Assembly: GCA_002839675.1 (NCBI GenBank)
Contig: PGYM01000003.1
Coordinates: 1 to 64,000 of the forward strand
DNA: 64,000 nucleotides
Direction of reading: 5' to 3'
DNA from: Methanomicrobiales archaeon HGW-Methanomicrobiales-1
GTDB taxonomy: Archaea; Halobacteriota; Methanomicrobia; Methanomicrobiales; Methanospirillaceae
The notes beneath the pieces were generated by a model, which worked only from the letters and a program-made list of their open reading frames with translations, was not told the origin of the DNA and made no database searches. The first letter of the stretch is position 1. Each line of letters begins with the position of its first letter. The translations under genes were made by a program, and so were the position numbers. Of this stretch, positions 1 to 9,054 are shown piece after piece.

Positions 1-280
1 ATAACAAAATAAGGAGACACCGTACCTTAGATCTTTTGGTCGATTCAGACTTTTTTATCCCCAATGAAATGATTTCTACAGAGCAAAAAATAAAAATCAC
101 CCTTCGATTTTATTTTTTAAACCACAACTCACTAAAAATAAAAAAATCGGAACCCTGCTCCAAAAAAAAATTCCAGCCAGACCCTGCTTCAAACAAAAAA
201 TTCAAAAAACCAAACCCGGCCCGAAAACCAGACCCGGGGTCCAGTTCCCACTCCCCACAAAAAAACCCCAAAAACCAAAA
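1..280. other. A-rich intergenic stretch, no gene
   Basis: I see no convincing gene. On the plus strand the sequence is dominated by A runs; read on the minus strand these become T runs directly downstream of tRNA-Val and could end its transcript. Short open frames here have low-complexity K/N/P-rich translations and no ribosome binding site. Confidence 0.6.
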
Positions 281-354
281 TGGGCCTGACCGGATTCGAA
301 CCGGTGACCTCCGCCGTGTAAGGGCGACGTCATAACCAACTAGACCACAAGCCC
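281..354 (-). tRNA. tRNA-Val (anticodon UAC)
   Basis: Folded by eye on the minus strand. A 7-bp acceptor stem (GGGCTTG with CAGGCCC) closes a D arm GTC/GAC, an anticodon stem TCGCC/GGCGG with loop CTTACAC, and a T arm ACCGG/CCGGT with loop TTCGAAT. The anticodon is TAC, reading GTA valine codons. The discriminator base is A and no CCA is encoded. There is no intron. It lies 73 bases downstream of porB on the same strand. Confidence 0.95.
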
Positions 355-427
355 AATTTCTTACTAATGTCACCCTGAACACTATTAATTGTGTTGATAA
401 GAAAACTCCGCTTCAGGGATTAAAAAA

Positions 428-1330
428 TTATTCCTTCTTGGGAGGGAGTTTGATATCGATACCAAACTTCTCCGCATTCTTATCCGCAATTGCCTGGATA
501 GCGGCGATCTCCGCATCCTGCCGCGTGGGCTTGAAGAGGTGGCGGAACCGTTTCTGGGTCTTTAAGTACTCCTCGACGGGCTTGCGCACTACCTTCTTGA
601 CCTTTGTCACCTTGCCATCGATCATCTCGTAGTTGACCCAGAGGCCGGTCTCGATCGCGAGTTTTGCAATCGCGATCGTTTGCTCGCCTTCAAATCCCCA
701 CCCGGTGCAGCAGGGTGCATGGACCTGCACATAGCTGGGACCGGGGGTTGCGATCGCCTTTTCCACCTTCTGGAGGAGATCGGCGGGGTAGGCAATGGAT
801 GTCGTTGCAACATACGGTGCACCGTGTGCAGCAAGGATCGCCGGCATGTCCTTCTTTTGCATCTTGTTGCCAAAGGAACATTTTCCTGCCGGGCTGGTAG
901 TCGTGCTCGCATCGTACGGGGTTGCACCGGAACGCTGGATACCGGTGTTCATGTAGGCCTCGTTGTCGTAGCAGACGTAGGTAAAGTCGTGGCCGCGTTC
1001 GAACGCCCCGCTGATACAGATCATACCGATATCAAAGGTTGCCCCATCGCCGGCCATGATCACGATCTTTTCCTTACGGCCCTGCTTTTTGAGCGACGCC
1101 TCGATACCGGATGCAACCGCGGCTGCATTCTCAAAGAGGGAGTGGATCCACGGCACTTTCCATGCAGTCTCCGGGTAAGGTGTGGAGAACACTTCCATGC
1201 ATCCTGTAGACGAGACAAAGATCGAGTCTTTGCCGGCTGCCTTGGTTACCAGCCGTGCCGCAAGGGATGCACCGCAACCGCCGCAGGCCCGGTGTCCGCA
1301 GTCAAACAATTCACAGGTTTTTTCTGCCAT
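428..1330 (-). CDS. porB: Pyruvate:ferredoxin oxidoreductase, beta subunit
   Basis: The 300-residue thiamine-diphosphate-binding subunit of pyruvate synthase, which interconverts acetyl-CoA plus CO2 and pyruvate using ferredoxin; in methanogens it is the entry to biosynthesis. The TPP motif is visible as GDG (residues 94-96) through NEAYMNTG (123-130). N-terminal cysteines at 6, 11, 16 and 19 and later cysteines fit the cluster ligands of this subunit. The length is normal. It is the last gene of porC-porD-porA-porB, starting just after porA. A related 2-oxoacid oxidoreductase is possible, but the gene order is that of archaeal POR. Confidence 0.93.
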   Translation of the reverse strand: MAEKTCELFDCGHRACGGCGASLAARLVTKAAGKDSIFVSSTGCMEVFSTPYPETAWKVPWIHSLFENAAAVASGIEASLKKQGRKEKIVIMAGDGATFDIGMICISGAFERGHDFTYVCYDNEAYMNTGIQRSGATPYDASTTTSPAGKCSFGNKMQKKDMPAILAAHGAPYVATTSIAYPADLLQKVEKAIATPGPSYVQVHAPCCTGWGFEGEQTIAIAKLAIETGLWVNYEMIDGKVTKVKKVVRKPVEEYLKTQKRFRHLFKPTRQDAEIAAIQAIADKNAEKFGIDIKLPPKKE

Positions 1331-1331
1331 T

Positions 1332-2486
1332 TCAGATCAACTCCTTGCGCAGGCCATAGAATATATCGCCCTGCCCCTTTTCGCAGAGTTCAACAATCTG
1401 CCTGATGTCCCGTTTCCTGACGTCCCTGCCGCCAAGTCCCAGCACATAGCCTTTTACCGGTATGGAAGAACCGTAGAGTGCATCCCTCACTTCCATAGCG
1501 GTTGCCCCTTTGGCACCGAGCGAGATGTTCTTGTCAAGCACGGCAACACGCTTGACGTGCGAGAGCATTTTGGCGATCTCTTCTGACGGGAAGGGCCGGA
1601 AGACACGGATCTTCAACAACCCGACTTTCTTTCCTGCCGCCCGCATCTCATCGATGGCATCCTTGGTGGTTCCGCAGATGGACCCCATCGCAACGATCGC
1701 CGTCTCGGCATCATCGAGTTTGTATCCCTCGATAAGCGCGCTATAGTCCCGGCCGAACATTTCGCCGAACTCTTTTCCGGCCTTTGCGATCACGCCTTTT
1801 GCCTGTTTCAGGGCCAGGTCCATCTCGTACCTGAATTCGAGGTAATATTCGGGCGTAGCGTACATGCCGAAACTGATCGGGTCTGCCGCGTCAAGACGCT
1901 CAGCGGGGTTGAACTTCGGGAGATACTTATCCACATCTTCCTGGGTGAGCATATCCACCGGTTCGTAGGTGTGGGAGAGGATAAACCCGTCAAAGCAGAC
2001 GAAAGCGGGGAGCTGGATAGTTGGGTCTTCTGCCACCCGGTAGGCGATCATGTGCAGGTCCGCTGCTTCCTGGTTATCCTCGGCATAGAACTGGAGCCAG
2101 CCTGCATCCCTTAAGGAAACTGAGTCCTGCTGGTCGTTCCAGATCGAGAGCGGTGCTCCCATTGCCCGGTTGGCAATTGACATGATGATCGGCAGGCGCA
2201 TGCCCGATGCATTGAAGACGACCTCGGCCATCAGCATCAGACCCTGTGAGGTGGTTGCCGAGTAGGTTCGTGAACCGGCGGCGCTTGCTCCCACGCAGGC
2301 AGAGAGGGCAGAGAGTTCGTTCTCAACGGTGATGTATTCGGCATCGAGCGTGCCGTTTGCAACAAAATCAGCCAGTGCCTCAACGATATGGGTCTGGGGG
2401 GTAATGGGGTAGGCAGAGACCACCTGCGGACGGCAGAGACGGACTATCTCTGCGACTGCGTGCGATCCCTCGATTATCTCCATCAT
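1332..2486 (-). CDS. porA: Pyruvate:ferredoxin oxidoreductase, alpha subunit
   Basis: The 384-residue alpha subunit of the four-subunit pyruvate synthase. The N-terminal region has the family features YPITPQT and the glutamate-containing ENELSA, and a segment around residues 95-110 continues the substrate/TPP domain. The C-terminal third is the transketolase-C-like domain. It starts with two consecutive ATG codons directly after the porD stop, preceded by an AGGAGGAAA ribosome binding site inside the end of porD. Translation is therefore probably coupled. Confidence 0.93.
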   Translation of the reverse strand: MMEIIEGSHAVAEIVRLCRPQVVSAYPITPQTHIVEALADFVANGTLDAEYITVENELSALSACVGASAAGSRTYSATTSQGLMLMAEVVFNASGMRLPIIMSIANRAMGAPLSIWNDQQDSVSLRDAGWLQFYAEDNQEAADLHMIAYRVAEDPTIQLPAFVCFDGFILSHTYEPVDMLTQEDVDKYLPKFNPAERLDAADPISFGMYATPEYYLEFRYEMDLALKQAKGVIAKAGKEFGEMFGRDYSALIEGYKLDDAETAIVAMGSICGTTKDAIDEMRAAGKKVGLLKIRVFRPFPSEEIAKMLSHVKRVAVLDKNISLGAKGATAMEVRDALYGSSIPVKGYVLGLGGRDVRKRDIRQIVELCEKGQGDIFYGLRKELI

Positions 2487-2747
2487 TTATTTTTCCTCCT
2501 GTTTCATGGTGATTGCTTCCTTGGGGCACTCGACTGCGCAGATCCCACAGCCCTTGCAGTATGTATAATCGGGATCGAACAATCCTTCAGCATCCTCGTG
2601 TACGCATCCCTCAGGACAGAGTGTCCTGCACATCCCGCACTTCGAGCACTTCTCGTGGTCGAAGATCGGTTTGAAAACGCGCCACGAACCTGTCTTGTTA
2701 TCCCGTGCTTTTCCCGGCCGTGCCCGGCACCCGACAGCGAGCGCCAT
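2487..2747 (-). CDS. porD: Pyruvate:ferredoxin oxidoreductase, delta (ferredoxin) subunit
   Basis: A small 86-residue subunit with two [4Fe-4S] motifs, CSKCGMCRTLCPEGC and CKGCGICAVECPKE, which carries electrons from the TPP site to soluble ferredoxin. Its ATG overlaps the porC stop codon by one base (TAATG) and it abuts porA, so the genes are probably translationally coupled. Length and position match archaeal porD. Confidence 0.94.
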   Translation of the reverse strand: MALAVGCRARPGKARDNKTGSWRVFKPIFDHEKCSKCGMCRTLCPEGCVHEDAEGLFDPDYTYCKGCGICAVECPKEAITMKQEEK

Positions 2748-3289
2748 TATGCCGCCCCTTTGACGATATCGAACGCCACTTTTGCAGCAGCGATATTCTT
2801 TGCCGCAAGCTCCTTGGGGAAGCGGTGGTTGAGTGCCTTTTCCAGAGCAGAGAACTGGATCTCGCCCGTTGCGGCAGCAAATGCTCCCATCAAAGAGGTA
2901 TTGGTGATGGGCAGCCCGATTGCCTTGAGTGCAATCGAGGTGGCATCAAGGGTGATAAGTTTCACACCTTCAGGAACCGTATAATCCGGCTTCTTTTCCG
3001 TGTTGACGATCACGATGCCCCCCGTCCTTACGCCCATGAAGACGTTGACGTCCTTGATTAAGGTGCTGTCCTGCACAATGATGTAATTGGGTTCATACAC
3101 CTGGCTGCGCAGCCGGATCTTTTTGTCATCGAACCTGACAAATGCCTGCACCGGGGCTCCGCGCCGTTCAACGCCAAACGCCGGGAATGCCTGGGCAAAG
3201 CTGCCGCCTTCAAACGCGGCGACTGCAATCAGTTCGGCAGCAGTGACGGACCCCTGGCCACCCCTGCCATGTATGCGTAGTTCTCTCAA
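2747..3289 (-). CDS. porC: Pyruvate:ferredoxin oxidoreductase, gamma subunit
   Basis: The 180-residue gamma subunit, first gene of the por operon. The N-terminus reads RELRIHGRGGQGSVTAAEL, the strongly conserved opening of this family. That fixes the start at a TTG codon at 3289; there is no upstream in-frame ATG that would suit. A TATA-like box lies about 35 bases upstream. Confidence 0.92.
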   Translation of the reverse strand: MRELRIHGRGGQGSVTAAELIAVAAFEGGSFAQAFPAFGVERRGAPVQAFVRFDDKKIRLRSQVYEPNYIIVQDSTLIKDVNVFMGVRTGGIVIVNTEKKPDYTVPEGVKLITLDATSIALKAIGLPITNTSLMGAFAAATGEIQFSALEKALNHRFPKELAAKNIAAAKVAFDIVKGAA

Positions 3290-3321
3290 GGAAAATCCCT
3301 GATCATATTACATGATTAATC

Positions 3322-3330
3322 GATATAAAT
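3322..3330 (-). promoter_or_regulatory. TATA box of the por operon
   Basis: On the minus strand the sequence ATTTATATC is preceded by purines (AGG) resembling a BRE. A start about 25 bases downstream would give a leader of roughly 10 bases before the porC TTG. The box sits against the end of the preceding gene (stop at 3332), so the por genes probably have their own promoter. Inferred from sequence only. Confidence 0.55.
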
Positions 3331-3331
3331 C

Positions 3332-4204
3332 CTAGAGATCTACATCGAGCCCGAGAATAGTTATGCTTCCGGAAAAAACGTCCCGGGCGATCCGGGCAAG
3401 GCCGCGTGAAGCGCACCATTCGTCATATACGGCCACATCTGCGCCCAGAAGGGACCGGACCTCAGGGGCAATGGCGGGTGCAAGACTTCCGGCAAGCGCA
3501 ATGGCAGCGCGTGGATTCAGGAGGCGCAGTGCGGCACATTCCATGGCCGAGAACATCGCGACCGCCGGTATGCGCGATGCTTCGGGCAGGGAGAAGTTCA
3601 CTCCCGCATGCTGGAATGCCTCGTTTGCGGTGCACTCCCCGGCATCGATCTTCCGGATCGCATCCACATCGAGTGCACCGTGCAGGGTTCCCGGTGCAAA
3701 GATGCACGCATCGAACGCCCCTACCAGTTTTCCCGCAGATACGAGCAGGGAAACGGTATTTGAACTGACATCGGAGACGATTACGTCCCCTCCAAGCGTA
3801 TGGCAGGCCTCGTAGGCAATCCCGATCTTCTCCGGGCTGGTCTGGTGGGAATAGGCCTTGAAGCGCGGATCCGTGGGGGAACCCCGGTGAAGGCCCGGGA
3901 TAACTATTGCAGGAATGCCACTCTGTGCAATCTCGTCAAAGACTTTGGTTCCGCCGCCGATATGCTTGCCCGCACCCTCGCGGCTGATGATTCCCCGGTT
4001 CTTTACTTTACCAATCGAGGTGATGGACGTGATACCATCCCCCATGGAATAGCAGAGGGCAATTCCTTCGATCTCGTCAATCGGGCAAAGTTGGGAGAGT
4101 GAGTCTGTGGTAAAATCCCTGGCAGCCTCCCGCGAAATTTTGAATTGTCCGCTGTCCCCGGCAAACCGCATCGCGCTTGTGCCGTGATCAATCCCGATAA
4201 ACAT
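3332..4204 (-). CDS. Methanogenesis marker protein 12 (ASKHA-fold)
   Basis: A 290-residue protein starting MFIGIDHGTSAMRFA, a phosphate-1 loop typical of the ASKHA/actin-like ATPase fold. I recognise it as the family called methanogenesis marker 12, found across methanogens with no proven function. I chose the ATG at 4204; the frame is open 57 codons further upstream, but that extension overlaps the divergent epimerase and looks non-coding. GGGTKVFDEIAQSG and a C-terminal ALAGSLAPAI segment fit further nucleotide-binding elements. It lies just upstream of por on the same strand. Confidence 0.8.
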   Translation of the reverse strand: MFIGIDHGTSAMRFAGDSGQFKISREAARDFTTDSLSQLCPIDEIEGIALCYSMGDGITSITSIGKVKNRGIISREGAGKHIGGGTKVFDEIAQSGIPAIVIPGLHRGSPTDPRFKAYSHQTSPEKIGIAYEACHTLGGDVIVSDVSSNTVSLLVSAGKLVGAFDACIFAPGTLHGALDVDAIRKIDAGECTANEAFQHAGVNFSLPEASRIPAVAMFSAMECAALRLLNPRAAIALAGSLAPAIAPEVRSLLGADVAVYDEWCASRGLARIARDVFSGSITILGLDVDL

Positions 4205-4243
4205 AGCAGTAATCCTATAGCATGGATGACATATTAGGTATTG

Positions 4244-5179
4244 ATGTTTGATGTGGTAACAGGGGGAGCCGGGTTCATCGGCTCGCACCTGGTTGACACG
4301 CTCGTTGCACAGGGTAACGAAGTCCTGGTGATTGACTCGCTCTGCGCCGGGCGCAAAGAGACGATTGCACAGCACCTGGATTCCTGCAAGGTCCGGTTTT
4401 TACAAAAAGATCTGCTGGGCGATGGCTGGCAGGACTCAATTGAAGGAGCCGACCGGCTCTTCCACCTCGCGGCAGACCCCGATGTCCGCCAGAGCGCCGT
4501 GAACCCGGACCCGACCATACAGAACAATATCATCGCAACGTACCGGGTGCTCGAAGCCATGCGCCGGCACCAGGTGCCCGAACTGGTGTTTACCTCGACT
4601 TCCACTGTGTATGGCGATGCAACAATCATTCCCACGCCGGAAAACTATACCCCGCTCGAACCGATCTCCGTGTACGGGGCGAGCAAGCTGGCCTGCGAGT
4701 CCCTGATCTCGTCCTACTGCCACTCGTTTGGTATGAAGGCGTACAACTTCCGGTTTGCCAATATCATCGGCTCCCGGAGCGGTCACGGGGTTCTTACGGA
4801 TTTCATTAAAAAACTGGAGCAGAATCCCAAAGAGCTCGAGATTCTCGGCGACGGTAAGCAGACCAAGTCCTATCTCGAAGTCCATGAATGTGTTGCCGCA
4901 ATGCTCTTTGCCGTCGGGCATGCCCGGGACACGGTCAATACCTTCAATGTCGGGTCCGAGGACTGGATCGATGTGAAGAGCATTGCAGAGATCGTGTGCG
5001 AAGAGATGCACCTTGACGGCACGAAGTTCCGGTTCACCGGCGGCGAACGCGGGTGGGTCGGGGATGTGCCGAGAATGCAGCTCGCAGTCGGGAAGATCAA
5101 GGCGCTGCGCTGGAAACCCCAGCTGGGTTCCCGCGAGAGCGTGCGGATCGCCGTGCAGGCAATGCTTGCCGAACGGTAA
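4244..5179 (+). CDS. NAD-dependent nucleotide-sugar epimerase/dehydratase
   Basis: A 311-residue extended short-chain dehydrogenase. The Rossmann motif GGAGFIG is at residues 7-13, and the catalytic YGASK (Tyr-x-x-x-Lys) follows the TSTSTVYG strand. The family includes UDP-glucose 4-epimerase and related sugar epimerases that supply precursors for surface glycans; the exact sugar cannot be told from sequence. ATG 4244 is preferred over the TTG one codon upstream. apgM follows after 10 bases on the same strand. The upstream gene is divergent, so the 39-base gap must hold closely packed signals. Confidence 0.82.
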   Translation: MFDVVTGGAGFIGSHLVDTLVAQGNEVLVIDSLCAGRKETIAQHLDSCKVRFLQKDLLGDGWQDSIEGADRLFHLAADPDVRQSAVNPDPTIQNNIIATYRVLEAMRRHQVPELVFTSTSTVYGDATIIPTPENYTPLEPISVYGASKLACESLISSYCHSFGMKAYNFRFANIIGSRSGHGVLTDFIKKLEQNPKELEILGDGKQTKSYLEVHECVAAMLFAVGHARDTVNTFNVGSEDWIDVKSIAEIVCEEMHLDGTKFRFTGGERGWVGDVPRMQLAVGKIKALRWKPQLGSRESVRIAVQAMLAER

Positions 5180-5189
5180 CGAGGCAGTC

Positions 5190-6341
5190 ATGAAGTATAT
5201 CGTCATTTGCGGGGATGGCATGGCAGACGAGCCCATCGCTTCGCTTGGCAACAAAACCCCGCTCGAATATGCCAAAACCCCGAACATGGACCGGCTGGCT
5301 CGCGAGGGTGCATCCGGGTTGCTCTCCACCATCCCGGATGGGTTTGAAGCGGGCAGCGATATCGCCAACATGTCGATTCTCGGGTATGCCCCGGAAAAGT
5401 ACTATACCGGCCGGGGACCCCTTGAGGCCCTGAGCATGGGCGTTGATCTTGCACCGGGGGATGTGGCGTACCGCTGCAACCTGGTGACGGTGGAGGACAA
5501 CACCATGGTGGATTTCTCTGCCGGCCATATCTCCAGCGGGGAAGGAGCAGAACTCTTTGCCTCGCTCCAGCGGGAAATTCCTGAAGTCATGTTTAAAGCC
5601 GGGGTCAGCTACCGAAACCTGCTTGTTGTCCACGACGGACAGGGTGCCGCAACAACGCCCCCGCATGATATAGTAGGGCAGGGGATCTCTCCTTTCCTTC
5701 CCAAGGGTGGCGACGCAGAACTGCTCCATCAGTGCATGGAAAAAAGCCGGCAGGTGTTTGACCGCCATCCGGTGAATGAAGCCCGGAGAGCGGCAGGCAA
5801 ACGCATCGCCACCCGGATCTGGCCGTGGAGCGGCGGGCACAAGCCGGCATTTCCCCTGTTTGAAAAGAAGTACGGGAAGAAAGGCGGTATCATATCCGCA
5901 GTCGACCTTTTGCAGGGCATCGGGCGCTGCGCGGGAATGGAGATTATCCGGGTTCCCGGTGCAACCGGGTACCTTGATACCGATTACGATGCCAAAGCGC
6001 GGTACGCAATTGCCGCAATGGAACACCTCGACTTCCTTTACCTGCATATCGAAGCGCCGGATGAAGCCGGGCACCTGGGAAGTATTGAGGAGAAAGTAAA
6101 GGCGATCGAGCGGGTGGACGATGTTATCGGCACGATCCTTGGGAGTTTTGACGGCGTAGTGGCCGTTCTGCCGGATCACCCGACCCCGATACGCGCAAAG
6201 ACCCATACCCGCGATCCGGTGCCCTTTGCGGTGCGGGGGAAAGATACCGATACTACTTTGGAATTCTCCGAAACGGCAGCCCGGTCCGGGGGGCTCGGGA
6301 TGAAAAACGCGGTGGATTTCCTGGGTTTCTTATTTAACTAA
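5190..6341 (+). CDS. apgM: 2,3-bisphosphoglycerate-independent phosphoglycerate mutase
   Basis: A 383-residue archaeal-type cofactor-independent phosphoglycerate mutase of the alkaline phosphatase superfamily, interconverting 3- and 2-phosphoglycerate. The opening YIVICGDGMAD supplies the metal-binding Asp, and GSDIANMSILGY contains the serine that carries phosphate. HIEAPDEAGH and DHPTP supply the remaining metal ligands. The start is the ATG at 5190, ten bases after the epimerase stop with GAGG upstream; the frame is open further upstream but there it only shadows the epimerase. Confidence 0.93.
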   Translation: MKYIVICGDGMADEPIASLGNKTPLEYAKTPNMDRLAREGASGLLSTIPDGFEAGSDIANMSILGYAPEKYYTGRGPLEALSMGVDLAPGDVAYRCNLVTVEDNTMVDFSAGHISSGEGAELFASLQREIPEVMFKAGVSYRNLLVVHDGQGAATTPPHDIVGQGISPFLPKGGDAELLHQCMEKSRQVFDRHPVNEARRAAGKRIATRIWPWSGGHKPAFPLFEKKYGKKGGIISAVDLLQGIGRCAGMEIIRVPGATGYLDTDYDAKARYAIAAMEHLDFLYLHIEAPDEAGHLGSIEEKVKAIERVDDVIGTILGSFDGVVAVLPDHPTPIRAKTHTRDPVPFAVRGKDTDTTLEFSETAARSGGLGMKNAVDFLGFLFN

Positions 6342-6629
6342 AAGAAAGTGCGGCATCAGTACCCTGCTTCATCACTGAATCAGTGGGGGTAACTTTCATC
6401 ATCTGCCGCAATTTCGTTTATTTTTTATTTTGTTTATAGCAGGATATAGATTTGGCCTTTTCTTTGATGCTTCTCCCGATCCATCACTTTCAGGCCATGC
6501 TGAATATATTTGATATAAGGGAACACCAATCCTTTGTAACTATGACGGACCATTTCTCTGTTAAGTAAGATTTCCCGGTCCGATTCATTCAGATGCAGTT
6601 AATACCGATGCCGCACGAGGTGTAATGAG
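6342..6629. other. Possible replication origin region beside orc1/cdc6
   Basis: This 288-base interval has no gene. It holds a perfect dyad CACTGAATCAGTG (6373-6385) running into a G run (6384-6389), followed by an AT-rich stretch around 6416-6445. A 14-base segment GTGCGGCATCAGTA (6348-6361) recurs inverted with one mismatch at 6603-6616, so the interval is bracketed by inverted copies. A dyad plus G string is the general form of archaeal origin recognition boxes, and these often lie beside orc1/cdc6. The sequence is not a close match to any ORB I know. Confidence 0.4.
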
Positions 6630-7754
6630 ATGAAAAAGAACCTGCTGATGTGGGATGAAACACTCTTCCGTGACCCGGAGGTACTGGAGATTGATTACGT
6701 TCCCGAGCAGTTCGAGTTCCGTGATCCCCAGATGCAAGAACTCGCGTTCCAGATCCGCCCTGCCCTCCGGGGGGGACGCCCGTTAAACACGGTCTGCAAA
6801 GGCCTGCCGGGCACGGGAAAGACAACAAGTGTCCGGAAACTCTTTGCCGAGATCGAAGAGACCACAAAAAAACTCGTGCCGGTGTATATCAACTGCCAGA
6901 TTGACAATACCAAGTTTGCCATCATCTCGCAGATCTACAAGAAACTCGCCGGCCATCTCCCCCCCTCATCCGGCACCTCGTTCAAGCAGGTGTTCGATGC
7001 GGTTGCCCGGATACTGGTTAAAGACGAGATTGTTCTGCTTGTAGCACTCGACGATGCGAACTATCTCCTCTATGAAAACGAGATCAACAAGGTGCTTTAC
7101 ACCCTGCTCCGCTCCCATGAGGCCTATGAAGGCACCCGCATCGGCGTGATCGTGATCATCAGCGATATGGATGTCGACCTGTCGCGGGCAGTCGATGCCC
7201 GGGTTTCTTCGGTCTTCCTGCCCATCGAGATCTATTTCGAACCCTACGGGGATGCTGAAGTGCGGGAGATCATGAAGGCGAGGGTGATGGAGGGGCTGTT
7301 TACGGGTGTGCTCAGCGAGGACCTGCTCAGTCTTGTGGTTGAAAAGACCCTTGCCTGCGGGGATCTCCGGGTGGGTATCGATCTCCTGAAACGGGCCACG
7401 CTCAGTGCCGAGCGGGCAGCCCGGCGCAGTATTGAGCGCGAGGATATCTGCGGTGCGTATGAGATCTCGAAGTACCTGCATCTCTCCTACACGGTCAAGA
7501 CCTTAAAAGACGAGGAGCGGCAGATCCTCAAATCCTTTGCAGAGAGGAGTCTTAAGGAATCGGAGATGAACGCAGGTGAGGTTTACAAATCCATCAAGGA
7601 ATCGCTCTCTATCGGGTACACCCGGTTCTATGAGATCGTAAAAAAGATGGATGCGCTGCGCCTGATCAATCTCCAGTACCGCGATGGGAAGGGAAGAACC
7701 CGGATCATCACGCTCCGCTACGAGCCGGCAAAGGTGCTCGAATACCTTTCCTGA
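6630..7754 (+). CDS. cdc6: Orc1/Cdc6-family replication initiator
   Basis: A 374-residue AAA+ ATPase with C-terminal winged helix that binds replication origins in archaea. Walker A is GLPGTGKTT (58-66). The Walker B region reads LLVALDDAN (136-144), so the usual Asp-Glu is Asp-Asp. The N-terminal DYVPEQFEFRD is the typical lead-in. The sensor and arginine-finger region follows (around ISDMDVDLSRAVDAR), and the last 80 residues fit the wHTH. Whether this paralogue is the active initiator cannot be judged. Confidence 0.88.
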   Translation: MKKNLLMWDETLFRDPEVLEIDYVPEQFEFRDPQMQELAFQIRPALRGGRPLNTVCKGLPGTGKTTSVRKLFAEIEETTKKLVPVYINCQIDNTKFAIISQIYKKLAGHLPPSSGTSFKQVFDAVARILVKDEIVLLVALDDANYLLYENEINKVLYTLLRSHEAYEGTRIGVIVIISDMDVDLSRAVDARVSSVFLPIEIYFEPYGDAEVREIMKARVMEGLFTGVLSEDLLSLVVEKTLACGDLRVGIDLLKRATLSAERAARRSIEREDICGAYEISKYLHLSYTVKTLKDEERQILKSFAERSLKESEMNAGEVYKSIKESLSIGYTRFYEIVKKMDALRLINLQYRDGKGRTRIITLRYEPAKVLEYLS

Positions 7755-7803
7755 CCTTTTTCCTTTATAATGCCCAAGCGTTTGAAAAATATTATCTATC
7801 CTT

Positions 7804-7833
7804 AAAACCCTCATTTATGATACAGAGGGTTTT
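7804..7833 (+). promoter_or_regulatory. Hairpin covering the mch ribosome binding site
   Basis: AAAACCCTC (7804-7812) pairs perfectly with GAGGGTTTT (7825-7833) across a 12-base loop. The right arm contains GAGGG, the only Shine-Dalgarno-like sequence, eight bases before the mch ATG at 7838. If transcription starts upstream of 7804 (TATA-like CTTTATAAT at 7763-7771) the RNA would hide its ribosome binding site. A second AT-rich box at 7785-7796 could instead start transcripts inside the loop and remove the left arm. Confidence 0.5.
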
Positions 7834-7837
7834 GTTC

Positions 7838-8782
7838 ATGCTGAGTGTTAACGAACTGGCACTGGAAATTTTTGATAATCTGGCCGACTTGGCCGAGGAA
7901 TTCAACGCTTGTTACCATGAACTGGATAACGGCGCACGTATCGTTGACTGCGGGGTAAGTGTACGCGGTGGTTATGCAGCAGGCAGGGCCTTTACCGAGA
8001 TCTGCATGGGCGGACTTGGCGAGGTTAACTTCCGCATGGGGCACATCAAGGAGTTCCCGATGCCCTTTGTCGATGTCACCACGGACTTCCCGTCGATCTC
8101 CTGCCTTGGTTCGCAGAAGGCCGGCTGGACCGTCAAGGTAGGCAACTACTTTGCGATGGGCAGCGGCCCGGCCCGGGCGCTCTCGTTAAAGCCGAAGCAC
8201 ACCTTTGAGGTCATCGAATACGAAGACGACTACGACTGTGCTGTCATGTGTCTTGAGAGCGACCACCTGCCGAACGCAGAGGTCATGGAGAAGATCGCAG
8301 AAGAGTGCCACGTGGATGTAGCAAATGTCTGTGCAGTTGTTGCACCCACTTCCTCATTAGTTGGCTCGATCCAGGTATCCGGCCGCTGTGTTGAGACCGC
8401 AATCTACAAGCTCAACGAACTTGGGTTTGACACCCGGAAGATCATTGCCGCTATGGGCACTGCACCGGTTCCACCGGTACGGGGACCCAAGCTTGCAATG
8501 GGGGTAACGAACGATGCCACGATCTACCACGGCAGGATCAACCTCACGATGAACGCACCCGAGATCAAGGACTACCTCGAGAAGATCCCGAGCAGCAGTT
8601 CCAAGGGATACGGCAAACCGTTCAACGACATCTTCAAGGAAGCAGGGTATGATTTCTACAAGATCGATACCTCGCTCTTCTCCCCCGCAGAAGTCATCAT
8701 AAACGAGCTCTCAACGGGCTCAGTCTACCATGTCGGTGCAGTGAATGCCGATGTGACCCTGAAGTCATTCGGGCTTCAGTAA
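7838..8782 (+). CDS. mch: Methenyl-tetrahydromethanopterin cyclohydrolase
   Basis: A 314-residue enzyme that interconverts formyl- and methenyl-tetrahydromethanopterin in the CO2-reducing methanogenesis pathway; cytoplasmic. Recognised from the N-terminus LSVNELALEIFDNL, the segments GGYAAGRAFTEICMGGL and GTAPVPPVRGPK, and the C-terminal STGSVYHVGAVNADVT. Length is normal. I start at ATG 7838; an open extension of seven codons runs through the upstream hairpin and does not match the family. A T run just after the stop probably terminates the message. Confidence 0.96.
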   Translation: MLSVNELALEIFDNLADLAEEFNACYHELDNGARIVDCGVSVRGGYAAGRAFTEICMGGLGEVNFRMGHIKEFPMPFVDVTTDFPSISCLGSQKAGWTVKVGNYFAMGSGPARALSLKPKHTFEVIEYEDDYDCAVMCLESDHLPNAEVMEKIAEECHVDVANVCAVVAPTSSLVGSIQVSGRCVETAIYKLNELGFDTRKIIAAMGTAPVPPVRGPKLAMGVTNDATIYHGRINLTMNAPEIKDYLEKIPSSSSKGYGKPFNDIFKEAGYDFYKIDTSLFSPAEVIINELSTGSVYHVGAVNADVTLKSFGLQ

Positions 8783-9054
8783 AATCTCTTTTTTTCCGGT
8801 TCATCTAAAAAAGATAGGAAATTTCCTTTCGGCATTCCTTGTGATTCTGGTTTTATACCATACCTGGTAAGGTTTAAAAAACAGCTTTGCGGGAATGCCA
8901 GCCTTTTTTTGTCTGCAAGCCCCGGGTGGAGATTTTTACCCCGGTGTTTCCTTACGTGAATATTTAAAAAATAGGGAGATTTTTTAATGCTGCGAGGTAT
9001 CGCCCGGGTTGTCATTTGCGGGAAATGATCTTCCCGGATTTCGTTTTTAAAAAT
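8783..9054. terminator. Convergent intergenic region with T runs and inverted repeats
   Basis: It lies between convergent mch and the lipoprotein gene. A T run begins 8 bases after the mch stop. A perfect palindrome AGGAAATTTCCT lies near 8816-8827, and GGCATTCC (8831-8838) pairs with GGAATGCC (8892-8899). Further T and A runs follow. This is best read as bidirectional termination; a short open frame on the plus strand at its right end overlaps the lipoprotein gene and is not a gene. Confidence 0.45.

Noticed and set aside
680-1405. 241-codon plus-strand frame
   Set aside because: Antisense to porB/porA; composition is that of a shadow.
4436-5371. 311-codon minus-strand frame
   Set aside because: Antisense to the epimerase and the start of apgM; no motif or ribosome binding site.
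5097-6206. Long open frame of 369 codons on the minus strand
   Set aside because: Antisense to apgM, which has all family motifs; the minus-strand translation is rich in Arg/Gly/His/Cys as expected for a shadow in GC-rich DNA.
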